From positions 3,634,501 through 3,698,500 of the forward strand of contig OY727103.1 in the NCBI GenBank assembly GCA_963402885.1: a DNA stretch of 64,000 nucleotides, given 5' to 3'. How positions within the stretch are numbered: the first letter of the stretch is position 1; every line of letters starts with the position of its first letter. Positions 37,710-49,555 of this stretch are shown piece by piece. The stretch comes from Antedon bifida (Eukaryota; Echinodermata; Crinoidea; Comatulida; Antedonidae). The notes beneath the pieces are model-generated. The model did no database searches. It was given only the letters and a program-made list of their open reading frames with translations, and was not told the origin of the DNA. The position numbers were made by a program, and so were the translations under genes.

Positions 37710-38260
37710 CCTCCACTGACAGCTTGCAGAATAATGTTTTGAATACAGTATTTGAATTATCCTCTACTGCACTACTCAGTACTGTATAAATTAAAATGTT
37801 AAATATTACTTCATGTATGAAGGGCCAGCAGCAACAGTTTTCACACCTGTTCCAGAAAATTAAATCGAACATTGACATTTTATTTGCCGGACAATATTAT
37901 TGTAATATTATCGATATCAATTAAAATTTATGAAACATAATAGTACTACTAGAGTACTACTAGCTAGGCCTTATATTATTTCCATCCTGATAATGTAGGC
38001 TTTGCAAGCTCCTACAGTAGCATCAATTAGCCTTAGGCCTTTTTATATGCCTTGCAACCAATACTATCTACATTATTATATACCTAGCCCGGATTTCACA
38101 CTCCTCTGCAGTGTCACCACACTCTGGCTGGGGGCTGGACCTCTTTTCTGGCTGTGAGTGTGATCTAGGCCTAACTAGCTAGCTTAGTTACTAGGCATAA
38201 ATCCCTAAATAATAAGATCCTTTATTACTGTCTTTAAATTCACATTTGATATCAACTTAC

Positions 38261-38340
38261 CCTTCTTCCTTTCATAAACGCTTCTTTTCCGCTTTGTCTT
38301 TCATCACTATCTGTGATAATCGTGACACATCTGTTGTCAC
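38261..38340 (-). other. Putative noncoding first exon of the Rab gene
   Basis: On the minus strand the sequence ends GGAAGAAGG|GTAAGT at 38261, a strong donor, and has no open frame. The exon 5' boundary is a guess. Confidence 0.45.
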
Positions 38341-38343
38341 AGA

Positions 38344-38404
38344 TCACGTGCGCGAAGGGACCCTGTGCGTCACGTGATTAATCAAAATATTATTATCACG
38401 TGAC
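38344..38404. promoter_or_regulatory. Three TCACGTG boxes (CLEAR/E-box-like cluster)
   Basis: TCACGTG occurs at 38344, 38370 and 38396, each 26 bp apart; the third reads TCACGTGAC. This is the core bound by TFEB/MiT and USF factors. It sits just upstream of the probable Rab first exon. Confidence 0.6.
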
Positions 38405-39280
38405 CGAGTTGTATCAAAGTTTTATGTACAGTATTACTAACACTATAGTACATTTTTCCAAAACCATTTATAACTTTTTAAAGCCAAAGAAGTTAGTTGG
38501 GAAGCCTTTTAATATGTTTTAATTTAATCTATGCACATTACAAACAAAATGTTGATATATACAGAAAAAAGAAACAAAAACCGAATTGTTTTATTTATTT
38601 CAGCATGATTTTTAATTATACATTTTGAAAAAATTACTTGTATTTGGTAAAATTATATTGTACGTAAACAACTTGTTTTCATTTTTTCCAAAACACTACA
38701 CATGATTCCGAAAATACTAACACTGTATTAAGAATATGTATCAATCTTTATATTAAATTAAAAAATACCATTATTATACATTAAGCTATGTTAATTAACA
38801 ATGACTATTTGTTACTGATTTTAAAATTATTTGAACATGATTAAATATTATTAAAAATATTATATTACTCAATGTTATCACTGTATGTGCACAACAAGTT
38901 TAGTAACTAGTTGTTGTTTCTGTTCTTTTTAATAGCACCACCAGTGGGTAGTTTAATGTATTGTTTTTTTTTTTTTATTGCCATCTAGATCACATAACTA
39001 GAAGATTAACATATCGTTTAAATAGCTAAAATCTGTACTAATTATAAAATAACTTTTAAGTTTGAAATAATTTAAATGTAAAGAAAATACCATAGTATTA
39101 CAGTACTAAACTACTAATCAACTCTCCCAATACTAATAATAACCAAAAAAATGATTGCAATTAGGTCAAATTGGGTTAAACCACGCTATCATTTAATAAT
39201 GTAAGTATATCTAGTGTAGCTTCAAATACCAAAAGTGCATAACATTGTAAATTATTCTGCCATGATACATACACCTGCCA
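38405..39280. other. AT-rich intergenic, no gene seen
   Basis: Low-complexity AT sequence without exons or notable repeats on either strand. Confidence 0.5.
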
Positions 39281-39610
39281 ACTCTCACGCATAATGCGCG
39301 AGTCTCACACATAATGTGCGAGTCTCACACATAATGCGCAAGTCTCACACATAATGTGCGAGTCTCACACACAATGCGCGCGGTTCACACATAATGCGCA
39401 AGTCTCACACATAATGCGCAAGTCTCACACATAATGTGCGAGTCTCACACACAATGTGCGCGTTTCACACATAATGCGCAAGTCTCACACATAATGTGCG
39501 AGTCTCACACATAATGCGCAAGTCTCACACATAATGCGCACGTTTCACACATAATGCGCGAGTCTCGCACATAAGGGCCAATTTTTTATGCCTCACGCAT
39601 ACGTGGCTAT
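39281..39610. repeat. 20 bp minisatellite, about 15 units
   Basis: Units of the form AGTCTCACACATAATGYGCR follow one another with no spacer, with a few changed positions (GCGCGCG, CGTTTC). It is not a CRISPR: there are no spacers. Confidence 0.95.
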
Positions 39611-39958
39611 TTCTCACGCATCCATAAAAAATATTCAGAAAACATTATTTTGAAATTTTTAGTTATTATAACATAGAGGGTGCTATATACAATTTTAATT
39701 TAATGTCTCGCACACTGGTCACTGAAAAAGTTGGCAGGTATAGATATGTAGGGCAGGAAGGCAGTGTGTAATGGGGGTAGATTCTTACCCATTTCGTGAC
39801 CCTCAAAACTATAAATTCCTTGGTTGTAGATAGTATGTATTGTCTATAGAAATAGAGCTATCACATTAATATGCATCAATCTCATGAATATGCATAAATC
39901 ATATGAATATGCATCAATCATATGAATAAGCATCAATCTTATGAATATTGATGAGCAG

Positions 39959-42900
39959 TTAGTTTTCCTTCTTTGATTCTCCATCTTGAGTTTCCAATTG
40001 TTTCTAAAGAAATAAGAAAATTGGTTTGGAACAAAACATTCAAGATTCTTTATTCATCGTCATATAAATACAAACATGATAAGCGGTTTCCTGGGTATAA
40101 AATTCAAGACAAGATAATAAATACAGCTACAAAACAAACATGAAAAATACAAACAGAACAATTAGTGACTGACAATTAAATAATTGGTTATAGAAAAATA
40201 TATAGTATTTATGCTATCAGTATGAAAATAATTACTAAATTTAGTTACTGTAATTAATTAAGTCCTACACAGCTACAAATAAATATAATAAATAAGATAT
40301 GTTGCAGTCCATTGGTCGATAATGATTCAATAAAATAGTCTATCAATGAAAATTGGTATCAAAGAGTCTTATTGCACAAGGTAAGAATGAGTACTTGTGA
40401 CGGTTTTTTCTCTTAAGTGTTGGTACCATTCTCCCTGATCTGCTAATTTGTAATGTATACATTTAAGGGATGCGTTTCATTCTCAGCAATTGCTTTCACC
40501 TTATTCAACATGATTTCTTCACATATACCTTTTTTAGAAGATTCTAGGACATTCGCATTGCTTTATGATTGATCATTGCAGCGACCCAGAAACAACCAAA
40601 CTATGCATGCATGCGCAAAATAAATTAAAATGAGCACAAATCAAAAGCGCCCCACAGAACACTGACTCAATATGCATTTCAGTCAGGCAGGATGGTTACC
40701 TATCTCATTTACAGTGACACTGAAAGTAGGGAAAATAACTATAAATGAGGACATAAAAATATTTAGGCCTACTTGTAACTTGGCATGTTCTACCAGCAGC
40801 CTGTCATACTCTGTCGAAACACCTTCTGCCTGTTTCTTGAATGTTTTCAAATCTAGCTTAGCATTTTCCAACTCTGTAAAATATAATCAATTTTGTCAAA
40901 AATGAATAACTTTTTTGGTTATTACAAAAAAGAAATCTTTGTTACTCCACAGTAGTTACACTAAAAACATTACAATTCTTCTGAATATAACTGAAAAATG
41001 TTTTAGGTAAATACCATTTGTTAAGTTTGTAACTTCTTCTTTTGTAGCTTTTAGTTCTTTGGTAACCTCGCTGTCAGCAACCGCCGCCATGGCAACATCA
41101 GCCATTGAGTTCGATCGAGACAGTTTGCGTTTGCCCTCCTACAAAAAAAAAATTGTTTAATATACATATGTAAAATGTTGTTGCCATGCAGAAGTAGCCA
41201 TAAACGGGGTATTGCCAATGTGAATAAATTATCATATGCTCTAATTCTTAAGCTCTGTCTACACTATCAAACTTTATGTGACGAACAAAATGTGACAACA
41301 CTAGTGTGACAGTGTAGACAGAGCTTTACAAAACATTTTAATCTTCTATCAACAAACACCGAAGTATAGTCATTGTCTCGGGACCATTCTATTGTCACCA
41401 TCAGATAGACTTTCTTCATTAGCGCTTCTATGAATGGATGACTAGTTATGAGCGGGAACGCTAGAAGACCCAGTACTGTTTGATTTTACATTCATTGGGG
41501 AAATTCCCTGAACACATTCAGGGTATTTAAAATGAGTATACCTTTTCTAATTCTTCAATCTCGGCCATAAGCTTTTTAGCTTGTTCAGATGCTCCTCGAG
41601 CCTGCTTCAATGAGGCTTCATTCGATGCAGTTAGACTGGCTTCTTTGGATATCAACTTGCTCATTCTATTCAGCACACTATTGGAAAACAAGAAATTAAT
41701 CAATTATCAACATTGAATAGAGATAAATTAGTGATAATAATATATATAATAAATATATATATTAATTATATAATTAATAATAATAAATATGAATATTCAT
41801 TTTCATTACTTTTATTTCGGAAACGTACCTCCATAGTTACAAAATCAATTGCATCACATAAGAAAAAACAAGTTTAAATAAAAAAGGCACACACACACAC
41901 AAAAGACACCGCTATCAGATCATCTCAGGATCTCCATCATTTTGTTATGGAGCCTGGATGATTCAAATGATGATACCAATACATTCTATCATTCCATTCT
42001 TGCTAGCAGACATTAAGAATTAATGTGACCCAATGAATAATCAACAACATTAGAGTTAATGAATATTCAACAATAAACATCAGAGTTAATGAATATTCAA
42101 CAATAAACATTAGAGTTAATGAATATTCAATAATAAACATTAGAGTTAATGAATATTCAATAATAAGCATTTTTAGTTGGATATTGAGATTGTTTCATGA
42201 GTATTGACTGCTCAAGCCGAGTTTAATAGAGCAGCCAATATTTCATCAAATAAATCCTGTATTCCTAATGAATATTATATTAAATAATGAATAATAAATG
42301 AACATGAATAGAGGTAATGTATAAAATAATGAATAATTGATAAACAAACTAAATTCATTACTTTACAAGTCAGTCTTAAATATTTATAATAACATATAAC
42401 AAAATGAAAGCACTCTCAGAAAATGAGTAACGTACTTGGCAAATTATTATTATTTTTGCCCATGTTAAAAGAATACACATTTTTCTTTTTTTTTTAGTGA
42501 AGTTATTAATGAACCAATTTTCTTGAATTTCAACCGACATGTTCTGTCTGTAAGTACATACCTATTTATGAATGATAACTTAAAAATTGTAGGCGCTATC
42601 GTGCTAACAAACAATTCTATTTTGCCAAGGAAAGACTCACAATAAAAGCAGAAAGGCAAAGCCAGAGATGTAGAGGTTTCGCTGAGCTCTAAACATCTTC
42701 ATGTTCATTGAGATTTCTGCCTCTGGTAAGTTGATGTCGACCTTTGTATTGGAGTATTTTCTGACTTCACGAACTGCATCTAAAAACATTCAATACAACA
42801 ATTTATAATTGTTCATTTATTTCTGATTTTAAAGGCTTTCGGGCACAAAACTTGAGAACTGTGCATAATAGAATCTTAAACTTACCAAGAAAGAGGAGAA

Positions 42901-43258
42901 TAAGAATAACCACAAGAAATTTGAAATAAATATGCGCATAATCCGTCAATATTTTTAACCAGCGTGATCTGAACACTTTCTGCCACCTAAAAGAAAAGAA
43001 TCATTTATACAACTAAAACAAATATTTGAAAAGTTATAAATTTATTATAAATTGAGTTTTCTATTAAAATTAAATCAATTATTTCACACACAAAGCACAC
43101 GTTTGTCCCAACCGAATGTAATACAGGATCTTGTCAAGTAATTTAATAACATCATAGGCTACTTACATGTATGATTTAATAAATGGCAACATGAATAATA
43201 TCACAACAAAAATCTCAAAATAAAGAATAGCGGCAACAAAATTCCACTGCAACGACAT
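39959..43258 (-). CDS. BCAP31: B-cell receptor-associated protein 31 (ER cargo receptor)
   Basis: Seven exons, 43167-43258 (ATG 43258), 42886-42986, 42641-42779, 41542-41677, 41015-41138, 40773-40873 and 39959-40003, join in phase to 245 residues; the human protein has 246. The protein starts MSLQWNFVAAILYFEIFVV, has three hydrophobic segments (about 5-26, 41-63 and 97-115) with an MKMFRAQRNLYISGF link, then a charged cytosolic coiled coil. The family signature VSTEYDRLLVEHAKLQ is present. The C-terminus is KKEN, a dilysine-type ER retrieval signal. BAP31 is an ER membrane chaperone that sorts membrane proteins for export and takes part in caspase-8 death signalling at the ER. Intron 4 holds an HP-1 hairpin element (41250). 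Confidence 0.96.
41250..41327. mobile_element. Short HP-1 hairpin MITE in a BCAP31 intron
   Basis: AAGCTCTGTCTACACTATC and the inverted GACAGTGTAGACAGAGCTT end flank a shortened centre; the GTGCCCATATATGG core has been lost. Confidence 0.8.
42040..42175. repeat. ~30 bp tandem repeat in a BCAP31 intron
   Basis: GAGTTAATGAATATTCAA and TAATAAACATTA alternate for four to five units in the intron between exons 3 and 4. Confidence 0.85.
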
Positions 43259-44128
43259 TTTCGTTTGATTGCTTGAATTGAATCTGTAAAGTAATCATTT
43301 AATCAATAAGCATGTCAAAATTGTAATATCTAGACCCTAGTTATGTAAGCATTGTAAGCCTGGCTATAGGAGCTACTACTAACTGGGCCTAGGCCTAGGC
43401 TAGCTAGGGAGCATTGTTGGCCTAGCTAGGCCTAGCCCTAGACTAGTACTACTACTAGCCTAGGCCTAACCTAGCTAGCCTAGCCCCAGCAGGCAGGCTA
43501 TTTATCACACGGTTATTTACCTGAATTCTAACACACGTATCTAGTATAAATTAAACATACAGTATATAGGCCTACCTTTTTATAATAACGCAAAATGAAA
43601 AATACCTCACGACTAAAAATAACCCAGACAATCTTATTTCTCCACGTAGATTTATCAAGATCAAGTTAAAAAACCATACGGATACGGATTCCGATTGGCT
43701 ATTTGCACGTAGGAAACTTTATGGCAAGCCAAGTCCGCCAAAACAAAGGCACAAAACATAAATAGTTTGAATTCAAATTGTGCAAATCATGCATAACAAT
43801 GGTATTTGATCTTACAGTTATTGTAGTTCAAATAGGCGTGTTGAGATTACATCATGCAAACAAAAAATTATTAAACCGACTGTTTAACTAATAATTGCAT
43901 TTTATTTGCTTGATAATTCATACAATAGTGCACAGTTCTCTAAACTTTGTGCCCAAAAGACAATCAAATAATTTTGTAGAATGATTCAGATGAAGAATTT
44001 ACATATGTTTTGCGAGAACTGTACTTTCCCATGCACTTGAAATAGACAAAATATTAATACAGTATATAATACAATATATAAATAATATACAGCACAAATT
44101 TATAATAAAAGGGTAGCATAGGCAATTT
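43259..44128. promoter_or_regulatory. BCAP31 upstream region
   Basis: Contains GGCCTAGG/CTAGCC-rich simple sequence at 43380-43500 and, near 43690, an inverted CCAAT box (CCGATTGGCTA). The rest up to the SHQ1 stop codon is AT-rich without exons. Confidence 0.3.
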
Positions 44129-47100
44129 TTATTCAAACATCTCAATCTTTTTAACTGGTGGTTTGTGTATCCACTCAATAAAAGCAGGATCTGAAGAGTC
44201 TGTATCTTTAAAGTCTAGCTTAGTTACTGTATCATCAGAGACTATAGATAATTCAGACAACGGTTCTACAACTTGGGCTGTTACATCAATCGTTCTACAA
44301 CCTTCCTTTTTTACATCATTATCAACGTTACTTTCATTTTTTTGCAATTCTCCTGCACCATTTAAGCCATGTATTGAAATATTTTTCGAAACTTCATGTT
44401 CATCTTTTAAAGATAAATGTTCAAATTCTTCAATTCCATTAATTACACTTTCTTCTGCTGATTCTCCACATTTTTCAGTAACAAAACCTTCTGATTGTTT
44501 CATTTCTTCTTCGGCAGTTTTAATCACAGATTCCTCCACAGCAGAGGGGTTAGCATGAGTATAAAGAATTTCTGGGTAGCCATATTGCTGTATGTCGGCT
44601 TCACTGGTCGTTTCTTCGTTTTCTTCTTCTTCCAAAACCAACTCAGCTGCTTGTTCTAATTCCACCAGGTCAAAACCAATGTCATCCTTGTGAACTTTAA
44701 CCTTAAAATCAAACGTCAATGGCATTACTATTATACTCAGTTATTGTACTTTTACGTTAGTATTCTTTTACAAGCACTACCAGCGGCCATTTTGAATTTT
44801 GTATGCGATTTTTAAGAATCTATTTTACTATTACAGTTTAAAAATGATTTAAAACATTGCTGGACCCCTTCTGGTACTTGAACACTCTACATTACATCTA
44901 AATCTCACCTTCCTCAGAGCTTTGGCAACCGATTCCAACCTCCGTTGGCTAACCGTCTGAACCCACAGGCAGTAGTCTGTGATATACAACTCATTTAGAA
45001 TGTAGTGTGGATCATCATGAGACAACAATTGATGAATCTCTAGCAAGCATTTCAACAACCTTCTTCGACCTATTACAACACAAACCAAATTCTTAAGGCC
45101 AACTCAGACAGTATCGTACGACAAGTCGTCTCGTCGGGAGAAACTATAAACATGTTTAAAGTTCTTGCGACGACCTAAAAACTATCGCAAGACGGGATTG
45201 TATTCAGAGAGCACAGACGAGTCAAGACGTTTTTCGTTGGGCCTCGTCGTACGATGTTGTCCGGGTTGACCGTATACAGTCAACTCTACCACCTTTGGGC
45301 TGGCCTATAATATCTCGTTTTCTGGAGAGCGTTCTAGAATGCGTTTTTAATGGTAAAAATGAATTTGGGACCTTTTGAACCTCAAGAAAAGTCTGGTTTT
45401 AAGAGAGTCCGGTATTGGGAGAGACTGTATTCATAAACAAATACTCAAAATATTTAAAAATATATCTTGATAATTATGTGTTAAAATATACAATCAATCA
45501 TTGAAATGGAAAAAGTAGACCCAAATATGGAAATCAATTTCCATATTTGGGTCTATTTCCAAATATAGAAATTGACTCATCCAATGTAACCTTACAGGGG
45601 GGAAAATAAATAAACAATCCACTCCGATATAAAATGTTTTTTACCTAAAAAAAAGATTTTTTTCACATCATTTAGGACTTTACTGGATAGTTTCCAGTGT
45701 CGGTAGAGGGGGTAGCAAATGCTCCTACGAAAACTGGCTTCAACAACGTCTTGTAAAGAAGTAAATGAATTCATCCAACTAAGCGTTGAGCTTAGCTTAC
45801 AGATGGTCCAAGCCGACTCCACCTGAATATAAATAACAAAGACATTCAAATTTTAAATTAAAATATTTTTTTGCCGAATAAACCGTATATTGGTAAATCT
45901 GTGACGTGATACATACATTGTTATCACCTTCTGTTGTCCTATAATTATATGCATACGCATATAAAATATCAACCAATGACAGCAGAGCAACGCTATCACT
46001 TTCTTTATCATGTAGGATCTCTCGACGTGGTAGTTTTCTCATCTGTTCCTTCTCGTCATCAGAAAAAATAACTGAAAACAAAAAACAGAAATATTTATTT
46101 TTTACTTGATGGACATATTTTCTCTTGGCTCTGTGGTCATACAAAGAATTTGTTTAGACATTTAAACATAGAAGATTGAAATTTAGATCACAATGAACAT
46201 GTATAGAGGCAGACTTCAGGTTTCCTAGGTTAAGGTTAAGCTACAGCAATAACTGGGAATTGGAAACTTTATTATTAATAACTTTAACCAACCGATTTGC
46301 TCTTCATCAGATGATCTCAGATTATCTTGGCCAGAGTCCTTGGTCTGATCAAATTCTTGGCCTTGTTTATTCCGCATTTCAGTATATTCACTTTCCCATG
46401 GTGCCTTGTAGGCTAGTAAACACTGAATACATTCATCTTCATATAGATCAGCTCTAAAAATCGAGATTTCAATGACAATAGCTATATATTCATACAATAC
46501 AATTCAAAATTTATTACAATAAAAGGGAAGAACAGTTTATACTGCTATCACAAATTCACGAAATTGACTCGAGGAATGGTAGTGAGTTTGTTTAGTTTTT
46601 AGAATGGGTTCAGGGGAATATTTTTCTGGTATATTATGACTCACAGATAATGATCTTCGTCAAAGTGTTCTTTTTCATCTTCCATACTGTATTTCATTCT
46701 GTTCATTGGCGTTGTATTATCTGGATCTTTAACGTCAACAATCCCGCAAAGCTCATCCTGAAATAAAAAAAAAGGTATTATATTATCACCAGATCAAATA
46801 TTACCATATAAAACGGAGTATAATTTCAGAGGGCTTTGTGTTATTTGATGAAAATTAGGGGTGGCATATGAATGATTATATTCGGGCCTTATACAGTAAT
46901 CGGAAACACTTAGCTGGAACATTTTCTAATATATTTTTTTCCTGTACTGTAATATGTAATAACATTTGTACTAACCTGCAGTCTATTAAACACACCACTC
47001 TTTTTATTGGCAAAGCCGTAACAAGCGTTGCCAACAGTTACGGTCTCGTCATCCAAATATGGTGCTTGAATCACCTGCCAATCAATCTCCTCCTCATCAT

Positions 47101-47996
47101 CATCTTCAAGTGTCTGACTAGGCTCACAAGACCCAGAGGAATCTATAAACAAAATAGAAATATAAAGGGCAGAGGTTAAAGTACAGTACTACTCTAATAT
47201 CAATTAGAAAAGAAAGGAGGTATTATTGTTACAAAGTCTCCCTAACTCTCTGAAAGTCAAAAACTCTCCCAAGACCAGAATGTTCTTGAGGTCCAAAATG
47301 CAATCAGAACACAAAAAAAGTACACATTTTAGGACCAGGCTAGGGTGTTTGGTACTAGGAGAGATGATCAACAAACCTGTGACTTCTATAGACGCTCCCT
47401 GGACGTGTGTCTGACCGCTTGGTGCCAAGAGCTTGGTCAGCATGCCTAGACCTTCAAAGTATTCACCATTGGTTGCCTTTGGAATTACAACTGTGAAAGC
47501 TCCTGAAATATTACAGTAGAGAGAGAGTCAGTCTTGCATTTAAAATCACAGGTGGTAGCCATGCACTAATAATAGAACTTATTATTTATTAATTATTTAT
47601 TAAATTAATAATATTAATTGTACCTTCATCAACATCATAACTTGCGGTCTCACTACCATCCTCAACTAGTCCTCCAGGTAGATTTAATCTGAAAGGTGAA
47701 AGATGTAATATTTTAATTGGTGGATCCATGATTTTGAAATAGCCCATCTAGGGGGAGGGGAAACAGGCCGTACCCCCTCTTGGACCCGCCTCTTTAAGTT
47801 GTATAGTTTAACTACTGTTCTAGGCACAAAAAAAAAATAAATCAATTGTATACCTCAAAAAGTATGGTTTTGAATAGAATTTAAAAACTTTTCCATCCAC
47901 ATCGATTTCAACATCCGATACCTTGGCAAACCTTGCCTTGATCAATATAGTAATGGTGTTATGAGTCTGTGTGATGTCAAAGGCTGGCGTCAGCAT
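44129..47996 (-). CDS. SHQ1: SHQ1, H/ACA ribonucleoprotein assembly factor
   Basis: Ten exons join in phase: 47854-47996 (ATG 47996), 47624-47688, 47377-47502, 46976-47142, 46645-46757, 46293-46453, 45917-46071, 45645-45822, 44909-45069 and 44129-44701, giving 613 residues (human 577). SHQ1 is a chaperone that holds dyskerin/NAP57 before H/ACA snoRNP assembly. The N-terminus MLTPAFDITQ with KPYFLRLNLPG, YDVDEGAFTV and FEGLGMLTKLLAP is the CS (p23-like) domain (about 1-95). The SHQ1-specific helical domain follows (about 220-420), with LVDILYAYAYNYRTTEG, ESAWTICKLSSTLSW, CYPLYRHWKL and YILNELYITDYCLWVQ. Exon 10 encodes an acidic tail of about 190 residues, poorly conserved, ending VKKIEMFE. 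The AATAAA overlaps the stop codon. Confidence 0.96.
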
Positions 47997-49535
47997 GGTT
48001 CTTGATGTAAATTATATAATACACAACCTGAAACTGAAGAGTATACAAAAGTATTGGTTGAATGTTATTCAATTTATGCTCTTTAATTATTATGTAGACC
48101 TACAGTTGGCCTATAACATAACAGAAACAATATGAATTAATAATTTTTGACATGGTAGTCTGTGTTGGACTTGATTCAAGCAGCAAGGCATGAACAATAA
48201 TATACAAAAATATAAATAAAATACAAACAACTAATAATAATATATTATAGTACTCGGGATACAAAAACCATGCGCAAAATATGACAAATTTTTGACATAT
48301 ATAAAATTAAAAATTATATTCATTCAGTTTAATATTTTAACAAATAATTTAGTAAATTCCCATTTGTTTATTTTGTGTTTTTCCGATTTATTCATCATAG
48401 GCATATAATAATATAATCAGGTCGTTTCGTCCTATTTTTCAGCCATCTATTGCCGTCTAACAATAGTAACTGAGCTGGTGGCGTCTGATTGCAGCCTAAC
48501 TAATAATAAACTAATCATATGCCTACTAAACTAGCCTAGCCCCGGGCCTAGTTCAGACCTGAATTAACCTACGCTATTAACCTATACAAAAAATGTCTTA
48601 ATAATAAATAAAAATGCTTTAGTATGTGTTGTACATTGGTTTTTGTTTTCAGCAAAATAACAGAAAAACACACGTGCATCGATGACTCTCTCAAAATGCA
48701 ATGTTTACTTCTTGTCACGCAAGGGTGATTCGAATTTAAACTTTTAGGCTTATTATTAGAATTAAATAAACTTTTAACTTTAATTACACATGATAAATTT
48801 TCAAATAAATTAAAACAATAAATTAAATTTAAATCAGTTTAATATTGTTTAACACTATTTGGAAATTTGTACATCCTTAACTTTGAAATTGAAAATTATT
48901 TGAAATGGGCAACAGAACGGACCAATCACATGACTGGAATGAGTCACACCTTCAAAATGATAAACAAAATCAAAAACCCAAACATGATCGTACGATTCTT
49001 TGCTTACGTACGTACGTGTTGTTGACAGTGTTATTGTTTTGATGAAGAAATAAATGTAACTGGCGATGTTTAACTAGTGATATAACAGATTATTTGTAAG
49101 TGATGTTATATATAAATAGTTGGTACACACTTTCGTAGTTTTAGAGGAATTTAAAATAGGCCTAGGCCTACTACTACTACTACTAGTACTAGGCCTCTCT
49201 TTTCTCTATATATACTATACTATCTACTACTAGACTAGGCCTAGGATATATTATAGACTATAGCCTAGTCTAGACTAGGCCTAGCTAGTAGGCCAGCAGG
49301 CCCTAGCTAGTTACACTTACACTTTATGTATAGTAGGCCCTATCTACAGCAGTTGGGCCTAACTAGATGCCCAACTTCATATCTTGTAGTAGAGTAGTAG
49401 AGTACGTAGTACACCACTCTTTTGTTTGAACAGTATACACACACACACACATTTCAAACAAACAATCAACATTTATTATGCAATCGACAGCTCAGGTATG
49501 TTAATTTAATACCTGTATTTACTTTTGATTTTTAG
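47997..49535. promoter_or_regulatory. Divergent upstream region between SHQ1 and PNPLA8
   Basis: About 1.5 kb separates the two start codons, which point away from each other. It holds GGCCTAGG-type simple sequence (49158-49300), a CA run (49438-49450) and a likely PNPLA8 noncoding exon ending CTCAG|GTATGT at 49495. No TATA box is clearly placed. Confidence 0.4.
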
Positions 49536-49555
49536 TGTGCGATACTCGGTTAATC

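Noticed and set aside
39281-39610. CRISPR-like array
   Set aside because: Units are contiguous without spacers, and the sequence is from an animal.
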